Assembly: GCA_046155285.1 (NCBI GenBank)
Contig: JBJXEA010000020.1
Coordinates: 11,333-75,332, forward strand
Origin: CAILHX01 sp046155285
Lineage (GTDB): Bacteria; Pseudomonadota; Gammaproteobacteria; Burkholderiales; Methylophilaceae
Length of the DNA stretch: 64,000 nucleotides
Direction of reading: 5' to 3'
Shown here: piece by piece, positions 1 through 7,452 of the stretch
Numbering within the stretch: position 1 is the first letter of the stretch
Layout of the letters: every line of letters begins with the position of its first letter
Position numbers and translations under genes: made by a program
The notes under the pieces: generated by a model
Database searches by the model: none
What the model was told of the DNA's origin: nothing
The model's input: only the letters and a program-made list of their open reading frames with translations

Positions 1-306
1 GAACTGGCGCTGGCCGAAATGCAGCGCGTACTCAAGCCCGGTGGGCGTTTGCTGGTGCTGGAATTTTCCAAAGTGTGGAAACCGCTGGCCTCCATTTACG
101 ATGCGTATTCCTTCAAGCTGTTGCCGCTGATGGGTAAACTCATCGCCAAAGACGAGGCCAGCTACCGTTATCTAGCCGAATCTATCCGCATGCATCCCGA
201 CCAAGAAACGCTGAAAACGATGATGCTGGGCGCGGGGTTTGACAAGGTGGATTATCACAACTTGAGCGCCGGAACGGTGGCACTGCACAAGGGCTTTAAG
301 GCATGA
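1..306 (+). CDS. ubiE: Ubiquinone/menaquinone biosynthesis C-methyltransferase UbiE (C-terminal part)
   Basis: This is the 3' end of a SAM-dependent methyltransferase that C-methylates the benzoquinol ring in ubiquinone and menaquinone biosynthesis. The frame is open from base 1, so the start lies outside the window. The visible part has the UbiE/COQ5 C-terminal signature: the LKPGGRLLVLEFSK strand, the YRYLAESIRMHPDQ segment, and the terminal GxVALHKGFKA. The stop overlaps the start of ubiJ by 4 bases (ATGA), which indicates translational coupling. Followed by ubiJ and ubiB, it forms the usual proteobacterial ubiE-ubiJ-ubiB order. Identity is secure from family motifs and context. Confidence 0.95.
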   Translation, partial: ELALAEMQRVLKPGGRLLVLEFSKVWKPLASIYDAYSFKLLPLMGKLIAKDEASYRYLAESIRMHPDQETLKTMMLGAGFDKVDYHNLSAGTVALHKGFKA

Positions 307-887
307 AGCTGAAACAAATTAACATCACTATCCTCAACCACTTGCTCAATCAACAACCGTGGGCGCGTGACCAATTGTGCCGCTACGCTGGCAAAAACTT
401 CCGCCTCGCCGTGCCGCCTATTACGCTAGATTTATGCATAGATAGCAACGGTGAATTCATCCCGCGTGAAGAAAACACCGCGCTGGAAGCCATGCTGTCT
501 TTACCCGCCGCCGCCGCGCTGCAATTCGCCTTATCCGGCAAGCTGGATGCCTCGCAACTCAATATCAGCGGCGACACCGAATTGGCGCAAGGTGTAGGCC
601 AAATTCTGCGTAATCTGTCGTGGGATATGGAAGAAGACTTGAGCCACGTGATGGGCGACGTTCCGGCGCACACCCTGATGAATTTTGGCAAAAAAATCCT
701 CGCCGAAGGCCAGCGCAAAGTGGAAAGTGTGGCCGGAATGTTCGCCGAATTCTGGCAAGAAGAAGACCCGCTCATCGTGAAACAGCGCCATTTGGAGGGC
801 TTCACCGCCGATGTGGATAAGCTGCGCGACGACGTAGAACGACTGGAAAAAAGAACCGCAAAATTAGCCACAGATAAACACAAATGA
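303..887 (+). CDS. ubiJ: Ubiquinone biosynthesis accessory factor UbiJ (SCP2 domain)
   Basis: This 194-residue protein sits between ubiE and ubiB, the position of UbiJ (YigP). UbiJ is a lipid-binding SCP2-domain factor of the soluble ubiquinone-synthesis complex with UbiK. The N-terminal ~110 residues have the SCP2-like pattern, including a LQFALSGKLDASQLNISGD segment. The C terminus (about 165-190) is charged and heptad-like (DKLRDDVERLEKRTAKL), consistent with the coiled coil through which UbiJ contacts UbiK. The start overlaps the ubiE stop (ATGA). The final codons and stop are supplied by the left arm of an intergenic inverted repeat, so the last few residues may differ from relatives. 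Confidence 0.9.
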   Translation: MKLKQINITILNHLLNQQPWARDQLCRYAGKNFRLAVPPITLDLCIDSNGEFIPREENTALEAMLSLPAAAALQFALSGKLDASQLNISGDTELAQGVGQILRNLSWDMEEDLSHVMGDVPAHTLMNFGKKILAEGQRKVESVAGMFAEFWQEEDPLIVKQRHLEGFTADVDKLRDDVERLEKRTAKLATDKHK

Positions 888-961
888 ACACAGATACACC
901 CTCTATAAAAATATCAGATTTGAATTTGTTTTTATCCGTGTTTATCTGTGTTCATCTGTGG
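868..961. repeat. Imperfect inverted repeat (28-bp arms) between ubiJ and ubiB
   Basis: The left arm (868-895) begins CCACAGATAAACACA. The right arm (934-961) is its reverse complement apart from four positions by my alignment. The left arm includes the ubiJ stop codon; the right arm ends 9 bases before the ubiB start. The CCACAGAT..AACAC pattern with an internal 9-10 base periodicity is a common dispersed intergenic repeat type. Transcribed, it would form a large hairpin between two coupled ubi genes. No function is known to me. Confidence 0.75.
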
Positions 962-970
962 ACAATATAA

Positions 971-2494
971 ATGCAGATTTTCCGGTTTCTTAGCATCCTA
1001 GCCACCATCTTCCGTTTCGGCTTGGATGAATTCATATTCGGCCACGCACGATTCCCCATCATCGAAACTCTGCTGCGCGCCCTGTTGTTCTGGCGCAGAT
1101 TCAGCACCCCACGCGCCGTCAGATTACGGTTGGCACTAGAAAAACTAGGGCCTATCTTCGTTAAGTTCGGTCAAATTATCTCCACCCGCCGCGACCTGAT
1201 TCCGCAAGACATCGCCGACGAACTCGCCAAGCTGCAAGACCAAGTGCCGCCCTTCTCCGGCGACGAAGTGCTGAAAGTCATCCAGCAAACCTACGGCAAG
1301 CCAGTTGACCAAGTTTTTGCCGAATTCGACATCACCCCCATCGCCAGCGCCTCGGTAGCGCAAGTGCATTTCGCCACCCTCCCCAACGGCACGCCGGTAG
1401 CAGTCAAGATACTGCGCCCCGGCATAGAAAAAACCATCGCCAAAGACTTGGCCTTGATGGATGCTGCCGCGTGGTTGCTAGAAAAACTGTGGTCTGACGG
1501 CGCGAGATTGCGCCCACGCGAGGTAGTCGCAGAATTCGCGCGGCATGTGGACGAGGAACTGGACTTGATGCTGGAAGCCGCTAATTGCAGCCAGTTGCAT
1601 CGCAACTTTGCCGATGGGCGCTTATTACTTGTCCCAGAGGTGTATTGGGATTTTTGCCATGAAAAAATCATGGTCATGCAACGCATGGACGGCATCCCGA
1701 TTAGCCATGTGGACAAGTTGCGTGAACACGGCATCAGCATCCCGCAACTGGCACGGGACGGCGTGGAAATCTTCTTCACCCAAGTGTTCCGCGACGGATT
1801 CTTTCATGCCGACATGCATCCCGGCAACATCCAAGTCGCCAAAAACGGCAAATACGTGGCGCTGGATTTCGGCATCATGGGCAGCCTCAACGACACCGAC
1901 AAACATTATCTCGCCCGCAACTTTCTAGGTTTCTTCCGCCGCGATTACAAAGAAGTCGCCGCCGCCCACATCGAATCCGGCTGGGTGCCCGCCGGCACCT
2001 CGCCCGAAGCCTTTGAAAACGCCATCCGCGCCGTGTGCGAACCCATCTTCGACAAACCGCTGAAAGACATTTCGTTTGGCCGCGTGCTGCTACGCCTGTT
2101 CCAAACCTCACGCCGTTTCGGCATGGAAATCCAACCGCAACTGGTGATGCTGCAAAAGACGCTGTTGAATATCGAAGGCTTAGGCCGCGACCTAGACCCC
2201 AATCTTGATTTATGGGACACCGGCAAGCCTTATCTGGAGCGCTGGATGAGCGAACAACTGGGCTGGCGCAGCGTGCTTGAAATCGTCAAACAAGAAGCAC
2301 CACTGTGGGGGAAAATTTTGCCGCAATTGCCAAGGTTGATACATGAGAAATTGCGGCAAGATACCTCGGTGCAACTCGCGCCTTTGCAACTTCAGCTTGC
2401 CGAGCAGGCCAAGACGCAAAAGTGGTTGATACGCGGAATGACTATTGCCATCGCCTTGCTGACATTGGCGCTGCTCAAACTATTTGTGCTTTGA
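971..2494 (+). CDS. ubiB: UbiB, ABC1/ADCK atypical kinase-like ubiquinone biosynthesis protein
   Basis: UbiB is a membrane-associated atypical protein-kinase-like ATPase required for ubiquinone synthesis. The protein has 507 residues (E. coli UbiB about 546). The family KxGQ region is present near residue 60 (KFGQIISTRRDLIP), followed by the Ala-rich nucleotide loop (ASASVAQVH), the catalytic-loop-like FHADMHPGNI and the metal-binding ALDFGIMG. The C terminus (about 485-507) is hydrophobic and matches the transmembrane anchor. The nearest upstream ATG was used; there is no clear Shine-Dalgarno sequence, because the preceding 35 bases belong to a dispersed repeat. It is the third gene of the ubiE-ubiJ-ubiB group. 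Confidence 0.95.
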   Translation: MQIFRFLSILATIFRFGLDEFIFGHARFPIIETLLRALLFWRRFSTPRAVRLRLALEKLGPIFVKFGQIISTRRDLIPQDIADELAKLQDQVPPFSGDEVLKVIQQTYGKPVDQVFAEFDITPIASASVAQVHFATLPNGTPVAVKILRPGIEKTIAKDLALMDAAAWLLEKLWSDGARLRPREVVAEFARHVDEELDLMLEAANCSQLHRNFADGRLLLVPEVYWDFCHEKIMVMQRMDGIPISHVDKLREHGISIPQLARDGVEIFFTQVFRDGFFHADMHPGNIQVAKNGKYVALDFGIMGSLNDTDKHYLARNFLGFFRRDYKEVAAAHIESGWVPAGTSPEAFENAIRAVCEPIFDKPLKDISFGRVLLRLFQTSRRFGMEIQPQLVMLQKTLLNIEGLGRDLDPNLDLWDTGKPYLERWMSEQLGWRSVLEIVKQEAPLWGKILPQLPRLIHEKLRQDTSVQLAPLQLQLAEQAKTQKWLIRGMTIAIALLTLALLKLFVL

Positions 2495-2520
2495 GGCAAC
2501 CGCCATCTCAGTCTGAATTT

Positions 2521-2979
2521 TTACGGCGAACTTGGGTTAGATTCACTAAGAAAGGCCACTCCCGAACAGTGACGATTTAACTCTGCTTGGCGCTCACAGC
2601 GTTTTATCACACCTTGCAAAAACCCCTTGGTGCCTTCTAAATTCATATGGATATTCCATGCCGCCAAGTCAGCATCATCAAGTTGTCCGGGTTGAGGAAA
2701 CTCACTTAACCATTCCCCTTTCCACTGGAAGCGTCCATCTGGCTTGTAATAAAGCACATAAACATACCGTTTGACCTCCTCAATACTTTTGGGAACCGGA
2801 GCATGCACAAAATCCTCCAAAATTTCCGATACACCATCGTATGGTGGTGGGGTAATTTTCATGTCAGGTGTTGTGTACCAAAAATGTCCTTCTGGGCACT
2901 TAAACCAGTTCGCCCCCATATCATCGGGAATAGCTTGCGACCCAATGGCAATCCCTAATCCACTTGGTAAAATTGGCAT
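2521..2979 (-). CDS. Hypothetical protein, last gene of accessory four-gene operon
   Basis: I do not recognise this 152-residue protein. The start at 2979 was chosen over a longer frame because an AAAGGAG ribosome site lies 8 bases upstream, and because the longer frame would run into the preceding gene. It has no signal peptide or membrane segment and is rich in aromatic residues and proline (KCPEGHFWYTTPD, KPDGRFQWKGEW). A single FKCPEGHFWY stretch looks like a strand of a small beta-rich domain. Three similarly sized genes precede it on the same strand with gaps of 41 bases or less, so it is probably co-transcribed. Base composition is more AT-rich than the flanking ubiB. Likely cytoplasmic; function unknown. 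Confidence 0.7.
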   Translation of the reverse strand: MPILPSGLGIAIGSQAIPDDMGANWFKCPEGHFWYTTPDMKITPPPYDGVSEILEDFVHAPVPKSIEEVKRYVYVLYYKPDGRFQWKGEWLSEFPQPGQLDDADLAAWNIHMNLEGTKGFLQGVIKRCERQAELNRHCSGVAFLSESNPSSP

Positions 2980-3020
2980 CTCATATGCTCCTTTGTTAAA
3001 AGCCGCTCTCTGTGCTATGG

Positions 3021-3638
3021 CTAAGCCACTACAGCCCCTTGATGTGGTGCGTGAATAGACTGCTCTACACGCCAGTCTTGCGGCCAATAATCGTTTTCAG
3101 CAGAAAGCTCTGCAAATAAATGCAAAACCATCACAAAAACAGGATCATTATTTGCGTTAACACCTGCTTTCTGGATAATCTCTTCCTGCTCCTCACTGTT
3201 TGGTAAATATCCCTCGACACTCTCACCCGCTACGAAATCGTCCACACATCGCGCAAAGGTTGCTGATAATCCCAGCTTTGTTAGTATCTGCAGAATGTCT
3301 TGTTTCTGTATAAGGCTTGTTCCACCCTCAAAATACCAACCGTCACTAAGTAATGTTGGGGATTTCATCCAAAAAGATTTTTTTGAGATATAGGATTCCC
3401 CATCGTTACGACGTGAATGTGTCGCCAAAACTTGGTACAAATTTTTTTCCTTGCCAACAATTTGCTGAATAGCGGCAACCTTTTTAAGCAGGTACGCCAT
3501 GCGGGAAATTTGTGAGTTTATTTCTGGCTTACCATCAAGTTCTCCCTTATGCCTATCTGGCGGAGCAGATCGCTCCCACTGAAGCATCAGGCAAAGGCAA
3601 AGAATCTCATACAAATTTTGGATGTATGTTTTACTCAT
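3021..3638 (-). CDS. Hypothetical protein, third gene of accessory operon
   Basis: Unrecognised 205-residue soluble protein. The start at 3638 is supported by a GGAGG site 8 bases upstream; an in-frame ATG further upstream lacks one. It begins 2 bases after the stop of the preceding small gene, so the two are probably co-translated. The sequence is mostly helical in character with a central basic stretch (LKKVAAIQQIVGKEKN). It contains no Walker, zinc-finger, nuclease or transmembrane signature that I can identify. Lower GC than the surrounding housekeeping genes suggests acquisition together with its neighbours. Confidence 0.7.
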   Translation of the reverse strand: MSKTYIQNLYEILCLCLMLQWERSAPPDRHKGELDGKPEINSQISRMAYLLKKVAAIQQIVGKEKNLYQVLATHSRRNDGESYISKKSFWMKSPTLLSDGWYFEGGTSLIQKQDILQILTKLGLSATFARCVDDFVAGESVEGYLPNSEEQEEIIQKAGVNANNDPVFVMVLHLFAELSAENDYWPQDWRVEQSIHAPHQGAVVA

Positions 3639-3640
3639 AA

Positions 3641-3916
3641 TTATTTCCTCCAGATTTTCTGACAACGATGCCCAACCGTAACAGTGCTCCCATCGTGGCA
3701 GCGTTTTACCTTATAAGCATTCAGCCATTTTGAGAGTTGCCGCACAGGCTCTCGACCCATGTCACGCTCCATACACCGAATGCTTTTTCTATCCAGAAAT
3801 AAAGTAACTGCGCCGTGACCGTCATATTGCTCTCGACCATAAAGGTCAAGCAGCTGGTCTATAAATGGAGGGATGCCCCGTTGCTGCATACGAATTTCTG
3901 CGTGGCTTAAGCTCAT
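3641..3916 (-). CDS. Small DUF4258-like protein
   Basis: A 91-residue basic protein starting SLSHAEIRMQQRGIPPF. The H-x-x-x-R-x-x-x-R-G-I opening, followed by short strands and a C-terminal TVTVGHRCQKIWRK, resembles the DUF4258 group of small RelE-fold-like proteins. The match is by eye, so the family call is tentative. Its ATG overlaps the stop of the upstream gene (ATGA), and an AAAAGGAG site precedes it by 6 bases. DUF4258-type proteins are sometimes toxin-like. Here the partner would be the upstream gene with a ribbon-helix-helix-like N terminus, but no toxin activity is shown by sequence alone. Confidence 0.65.
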   Translation of the reverse strand: MSLSHAEIRMQQRGIPPFIDQLLDLYGREQYDGHGAVTLFLDRKSIRCMERDMGREPVRQLSKWLNAYKVKRCHDGSTVTVGHRCQKIWRK

Positions 3917-4398
3917 GATTTGCTCCTTTTAACTTCCATTAACAAAGCATCTAATTCCTTCATGCTTTCCACCTCGGCTGCATTCTGACTGCCCCGTAAA
4001 TCATCTGCTAGCTTCCATTCGGCATCCTTAGGACGCTTAATCCATAAATCCCGCCATGCATTACGACTGCTTTGAGTAATTTTATTAGCGAGGGTCGCAG
4101 GGGATATTGGTTCGTTTTCATAAATAACTTCATCACCATCGACCTTGGCGTAGAAATAAATTCCCTTGTACTGCATCCTGATTTGGGTGTCAGTTGGAAG
4201 AAACAGATTTTTCCATTGATAACCACGAGCATCTGTTTTAGAAAAAAGTTCAGGCTTCCATGAGGCATTATCCATCCAGTACCAAATAGCATCTTCAACT
4301 ATTGTCACTGGATCTCTTGGATCCGCGTGCTCATTCAGGAAGTCTGCCAACCTAAGAAAGGTCTTAGTATCAACAGGTATAGCAATTTGCGTCTTCAT
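3913..4398 (-). CDS. Protein with possible ribbon-helix-helix N terminus and RAMA-like domain; first gene of accessory operon
   Basis: 161-residue protein. The N-terminal ~50 residues (MKTQIAIPVDTKTFLRLADF..VEDAIWYWMD) have the strand-helix-helix pattern of a ribbon-helix-helix DNA-binding domain. Residues about 65-150 resemble the RAMA-type domain: YKGIYFYAKVDGDEVIYEN, then SPATLANKITQSSRNAWRDL, where relatives have a small-domain SPS..A...tg..sxNGW pattern. Start 4398 has a GGAG site; the longer frame starting MINW lacks one. It is the first gene of the operon and lies 31 bases from a perfect 7-bp inverted repeat, so autoregulation is plausible. Domain calls are by eye; function is unproven. 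Confidence 0.65.
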   Translation of the reverse strand: MKTQIAIPVDTKTFLRLADFLNEHADPRDPVTIVEDAIWYWMDNASWKPELFSKTDARGYQWKNLFLPTDTQIRMQYKGIYFYAKVDGDEVIYENEPISPATLANKITQSSRNAWRDLWIKRPKDAEWKLADDLRGSQNAAEVESMKELDALLMEVKRSKS

Positions 4399-4428
4399 AA
4401 TCGTTCTCCAATTAATCACTGTGAAACA

Positions 4429-4456
4429 GACTGTAATTCAAAAAATGAGTACAGTC
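4429..4456. promoter_or_regulatory. Inverted repeat operator candidate upstream of accessory operon
   Basis: GACTGTA at 4429-4435 and TACAGTC at 4450-4456 form a perfect 7-bp inverted repeat with a 14-base spacer. It lies 31 bases upstream of the first gene of the minus-strand four-gene operon, the usual place for an autoregulatory operator. The surrounding sequence is AT-rich and free of open frames. Confidence 0.5.
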
Positions 4457-4568
4457 AAGACAATAATAGTATAAATAAGTTATTTTAATGATTCGTACAG
4501 GGTTGCAGAGGAATTGTCTACCCTACATAACTAGGTATTGAGTATGTGAAGTGCAAGTGCTATTCTAT

Positions 4569-4596
4569 GTACCTTATTGTGTACCCAATTGCGTAC
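4569..4596. promoter_or_regulatory. 12-bp periodic GTAC array, operator candidate of the Phd/PIN module
   Basis: GTAC occurs at 4569, 4581 and 4593, exactly 12 bases apart. The intervening octamers are similar (CTTATTGT and CCAATTGC). The array ends 11 bases before the antitoxin start, overlapping the region where a promoter or leader would be. Phd/YefM antitoxins repress their own operons by binding short repeats, so this is a reasonable operator; that is inference. Confidence 0.45.
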
Positions 4597-4607
4597 TGGA
4601 GAACATC

Positions 4608-4922
4608 ATGGATTTTGTCACTACCAAAGAATTACGCGCTGAATCTGGCAAAGTGTGGGAGAAACTGGAAGCGGGCAAGGATATCGTTATCACCCGCAAT
4701 GGCAAGCCATTTGCGTTGATGGTGGGCTCGCCGCCAGAGTCACTTGAAGTCATGCTCCGTGCCATCCGTGCTGAACGTTTTGCTGATACCTTGCGTAAGA
4801 CACAACAGCGTTCCATAGAGCAAGGCTTGGATACCATGACGATGGATGAAATCAACGCTGAGATTGCATTGGCGCGTAAAGAACGCAGAGAGCGGCAAGC
4901 GAACGATGCTGGCAGTCATTGA
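4608..4922 (+). CDS. Phd/YefM-family antitoxin
   Basis: A 104-residue antitoxin of a type II toxin-antitoxin pair. The N terminus (MDFVTTKELRAESGKVWEKL) and the ITRNGKPFALMV segment are typical of the Phd/YefM DNA-binding fold. The C-terminal half is charged and helical, as expected for the toxin-neutralising part. Start 4608 follows a TGGAG site by 6 bases; a longer in-frame start at 4551 would place the GTAC operator repeats inside the gene and is rejected. It overlaps the PIN toxin by 17 bases. Confidence 0.85.
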   Translation: MDFVTTKELRAESGKVWEKLEAGKDIVITRNGKPFALMVGSPPESLEVMLRAIRAERFADTLRKTQQRSIEQGLDTMTMDEINAEIALARKERRERQANDAGSH

Positions 4923-5298
4923 CACAAATGTGCTGGTGTCAGCGATGCTCACCACTGACGGCACTTCGGCGCAAGTGCTTGGGGCTATTCGTCAGGGGAA
5001 ACTAGAACCCGTGTTGAGCCATGATATTTTTCTGGAATACGTCAAAGTGCTCAACCGCCCCAAATTTGGTTTTGACCAATCTCAAGTAGCTAGTTTGCTT
5101 GAAGATATGACCACTTTAGCCCTATTCGTCAAATCACCTCTCAGAGCCATGTCCAATCTGCCAGATCCCGATGACGCTTGTTTTATCGCCGCCGCACTCA
5201 GCGCGGCTTGCCCCGTCATCACCGGCAACGCCCGCGACTTTCCGGCTTCCACCGGCGTAAAAATCCTCTCCCCTGCCGAAGCTCTTACGCTGTTGTAG
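4906..5298 (+). CDS. PIN-domain toxin (putative toxin-antitoxin RNase)
   Basis: A 130-residue PIN-domain protein, expected to be a Mg-dependent RNase neutralised by the upstream Phd-type antitoxin. The first acidic residue is in VIDTNVLVSAML (residues 4-14). Further conserved acids are in LPDPDDACFIAAAL and the C-terminal ITGNARDF, where PIN domains have the TxNxxDF signature. The annotated ATG lies within the antitoxin 3' end (17-base overlap); a longer frame without a ribosome site is rejected. It ends 5 bases before the convergent rubredoxin reductase gene, so the module fills the gap exactly. Confidence 0.85.
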   Translation: MLAVIDTNVLVSAMLTTDGTSAQVLGAIRQGKLEPVLSHDIFLEYVKVLNRPKFGFDQSQVASLLEDMTTLALFVKSPLRAMSNLPDPDDACFIAAALSAACPVITGNARDFPASTGVKILSPAEALTLL

Positions 5299-5303
5299 CG
5301 AGG

Positions 5304-6449
5304 TTATAGCGCCGGCATCCTTGCCAGCATCGCCATACGCTGTTTGGTTTTCCCCGCGGTCAATACAAACCCTTGTAACTGGCCTTGAGCATCTAGCTGC
5401 GCGATTTGCAGTCCGTCGTCACTGGCTTCTGTGACCCAATTGGTTTCCACATCAGCGGGCGCAGGCAGCACCATCATCGGGTACACCGTGGTTTTGATAG
5501 CGACTGGCATATGCGGGAAAATAGCTGGGGTAGCATTGCCTGCCAAAGTCTGCGCCAACGCGCGTGCCGATTGCATCAGCGGCAAGATAAACAGCATGAC
5601 TTTGCCGCTGATTTCGGCGCAGTCGCCCAGCGCGTAGATATTGGCGTTACTGGTTTGCAACTTGTCGTCTACGCAAATGCCGCGATTCACTTTTAAGCCC
5701 GCGGCTTTTGCCAAATCAACTCTCGAACGCAAGCCTACTGCGGACAAAACCACATCAGCGTTGACGCTGCTGCCGTCACTCAAAGTGAGCGAGATTTTAT
5801 TTTCAGCATGATTTCCGGCATGGCTGGCAGCGGTCACGGTGCGGCCAAAGTGCCAATTGACGTTGTTGAGCGCAACTTGGAGTGCATTGCCAGCTACGGC
5901 AGGGATAAGTGCTTGCAGTGGGTAGCTTGAAGGTCCGATAACATCCACCTGAAAGCCAGCACCGGCGAGATCATTGGCGAACTCGCAGCCTATCAATCCA
6001 GTACCGATGATAGCGACAGATTTTTTGCCTTCTGCTACCGCGCGAAAACGGCTGTAATCAGTCAAGTCGTTGACCGAAAGCACACTTTCCACCGCGTCAC
6101 CTGTCAGTGGTGGGCGTATCGGGTCAGCCCCCAGAGCCAGCACCAAGTCGCGGTATTGCAAAGCGCCTTGAGTGGTAGCAATCGTCTTTTTAGCGACGTC
6201 TATGCTCAACACTTCACAATGCGCCAGCACCGTCACATTCAAATCAACGGCGGCTTTTTCGGCGCTTGCAGAAACCAAGCTTTCCGGTGTTTTGTTGGAC
6301 GTATAAGCGTTGGAAAGCATGGGCTTGGAATACACCGCACCGTCGTCGCGTGAAATCATGATGAGCGGCGTGGCGGTATCCAATTTGCGAAACTCGCGGG
6401 CTAGGGTATAGCCCGCGAGGCCGCTTCCAACAATGATGATGGGCTGCAT
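5304..6449 (-). CDS. FAD-dependent oxidoreductase, rubredoxin-NAD+ reductase type
   Basis: A 381-residue two-dinucleotide-binding flavoprotein. It has an N-terminal FAD fold (IIIVGSGLAGYTLAREFR), a central NAD-binding GxGxxG (VAIIGTGLIGCEFANDL) and the FAD-contacting IYALGDCAEI near residue 280. The family includes rubredoxin reductases (RubB/AlkT) and NorW. The rubredoxin gene 7 bases upstream argues for electron transfer from NAD(P)H to rubredoxin and on to the rubrerythrin. Start 6449 was preferred because the longer frame would overlap the rubredoxin stop; the ribosome site is weak either way, suggesting coupling. Confidence 0.85.
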   Translation of the reverse strand: MQPIIIVGSGLAGYTLAREFRKLDTATPLIMISRDDGAVYSKPMLSNAYTSNKTPESLVSASAEKAAVDLNVTVLAHCEVLSIDVAKKTIATTQGALQYRDLVLALGADPIRPPLTGDAVESVLSVNDLTDYSRFRAVAEGKKSVAIIGTGLIGCEFANDLAGAGFQVDVIGPSSYPLQALIPAVAGNALQVALNNVNWHFGRTVTAASHAGNHAENKISLTLSDGSSVNADVVLSAVGLRSRVDLAKAAGLKVNRGICVDDKLQTSNANIYALGDCAEISGKVMLFILPLMQSARALAQTLAGNATPAIFPHMPVAIKTTVYPMMVLPAPADVETNWVTEASDDGLQIAQLDAQGQLQGFVLTAGKTKQRMAMLARMPAL

Positions 6450-6456
6450 GGCAGGC

Positions 6457-6621
6457 TTAGATTTCAACCATTTCAAAGTCAGCTTTACCTACGCCGCAAT
6501 CGGGGCAAGCCCAGCCATCAGGGATGCTTGCCCAAGTGGTGCCGGGGGCGAAACCTTCTTCGGGCAAGCCTTTCGCTTCGTCGTAAATAAAGCCACACAC
6601 TACACATTGCCATACTTTCAT
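6457..6621 (-). CDS. Rubredoxin (first copy)
   Basis: A 54-residue rubredoxin, a one-iron electron carrier. Both CxxC iron knuckles are present: WQCVVCGF (Cys 6 and 9) and WACPDCGVGK (Cys 39 and 42), with the usual YDEAKG, APGT and F-E-M residues. A good ribosome site (AAAGGAAG) precedes the ATG. It lies between the reductase and the rubrerythrin on the same strand. A second, clearly paralogous rubredoxin sits on the other side of the rubrerythrin. Confidence 0.95.
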   Translation of the reverse strand: MKVWQCVVCGFIYDEAKGLPEEGFAPGTTWASIPDGWACPDCGVGKADFEMVEI

Positions 6622-6650
6622 GATGCTTCCTTTCTTGAATAGGTTGATTT

Positions 6651-7124
6651 TTAAGCGGCGATTTTATCCAAAGCGGCTTGATAGTGGCTGGCGTGGCGCT
6701 CTTCCACCCTTGCCAGCGCGTCAAAACGCTTGGCGGCTTTGGCCAGCACCGCGGTGAATTGCTGTGCGTGCTCTTTAGATTCCGCAATTTGCTCGTCTAT
6801 TTCTTTGATCGCCGCGCTGTTGCCTTCTTCCAGCGCGGTTTTGCGGAAGCTCGGGTACATCTCGGTGTATTCATAAGTCTCACCGGCGATGGCAATTTCC
6901 AAGCTTTTGGCAGAGGTCATCTCGGCCTTGGGGTAGAGCAGGTCGAGGTGGCCAAAAGCGTGCATCACCTCTTGATCAGCGGTGTCTTCAAATATTTTGG
7001 CGGTATCCACATCGCCGCGATCCCGCGCCAGTTTTGCGAAGTAGCGATACTTGATGTGCGCCATGGATTCGCCCGCGAAAGCCGATTCCAAGTTTTGCAT
7101 GGTCTTAATTTCTGGTCGTTGCAT
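6651..7124 (-). CDS. Rubrerythrin-like diiron protein lacking the rubredoxin domain
   Basis: A 157-residue four-helix-bundle diiron protein that reduces hydrogen peroxide. Diiron ligand motifs are visible: ESAFAGESMAHIKY, the ExxH in DQEVMHAFGH, AGETYEYTEMYP and the second ExxH-type helix. The C-terminal rubredoxin-like domain of classic rubrerythrins is absent, and there is no cysteine in the protein. Separate rubredoxin genes on both sides presumably supply the electrons. Start 7124 was chosen because AAGGAG lies 6 bases upstream; the ATG two codons earlier would overlap that site. Probably OxyR-controlled given the adjacent regulator. Confidence 0.92.
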   Translation of the reverse strand: MQRPEIKTMQNLESAFAGESMAHIKYRYFAKLARDRGDVDTAKIFEDTADQEVMHAFGHLDLLYPKAEMTSAKSLEIAIAGETYEYTEMYPSFRKTALEEGNSAAIKEIDEQIAESKEHAQQFTAVLAKAAKRFDALARVEERHASHYQAALDKIAA

Positions 7125-7243
7125 GTCCATCTCCTTAAAAAGTTAATCCGTTACTGAACGGAGTGACGGCAGTTTAAGGTGAGGCTATTGATAAGTAAAA
7201 TTGTAATTATTTATTAAAATGATTTATAATTCTAATTGATATG

Positions 7244-7411
7244 CTATCCAACCTGAACCATCTCAAAAACTACCTTGCCTGCGCCGCAGTCCGGGCAAGC
7301 CCAACCTTCTGGCACGTCTTCCCATCTTGTGCCGGGGGCGATACCCTCGTCCGGCATACCTTTGGCTTCGTCGTAGACAAACCCGCACACGGCGCATTCC
7401 CAAATTTTCAT
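7244..7411 (-). CDS. Rubredoxin (second copy)
   Basis: A 55-residue rubredoxin with knuckles WECAVCGF (Cys 6, 9) and WACPDCGAGK (Cys 39, 42). It resembles the first copy closely, so the pair is probably an old tandem duplication interrupted by the rubrerythrin gene. It is transcribed divergently from oxyR across only 41 bases, which makes it a likely direct OxyR target. A GGAAAC ribosome site precedes the ATG. Confidence 0.95.
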   Translation of the reverse strand: MKIWECAVCGFVYDEAKGMPDEGIAPGTRWEDVPEGWACPDCGAGKVVFEMVQVG

Positions 7412-7452
7412 GACGTTTCCTTTTCGAATGAACTAAGCCACCATTTTAACCC

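Noticed and set aside
4551..4607. Longer N terminus for the Phd-type antitoxin
   Set aside because: It would translate the GTAC operator repeats and lacks a ribosome site; the family starts at MDFVTTKEL.
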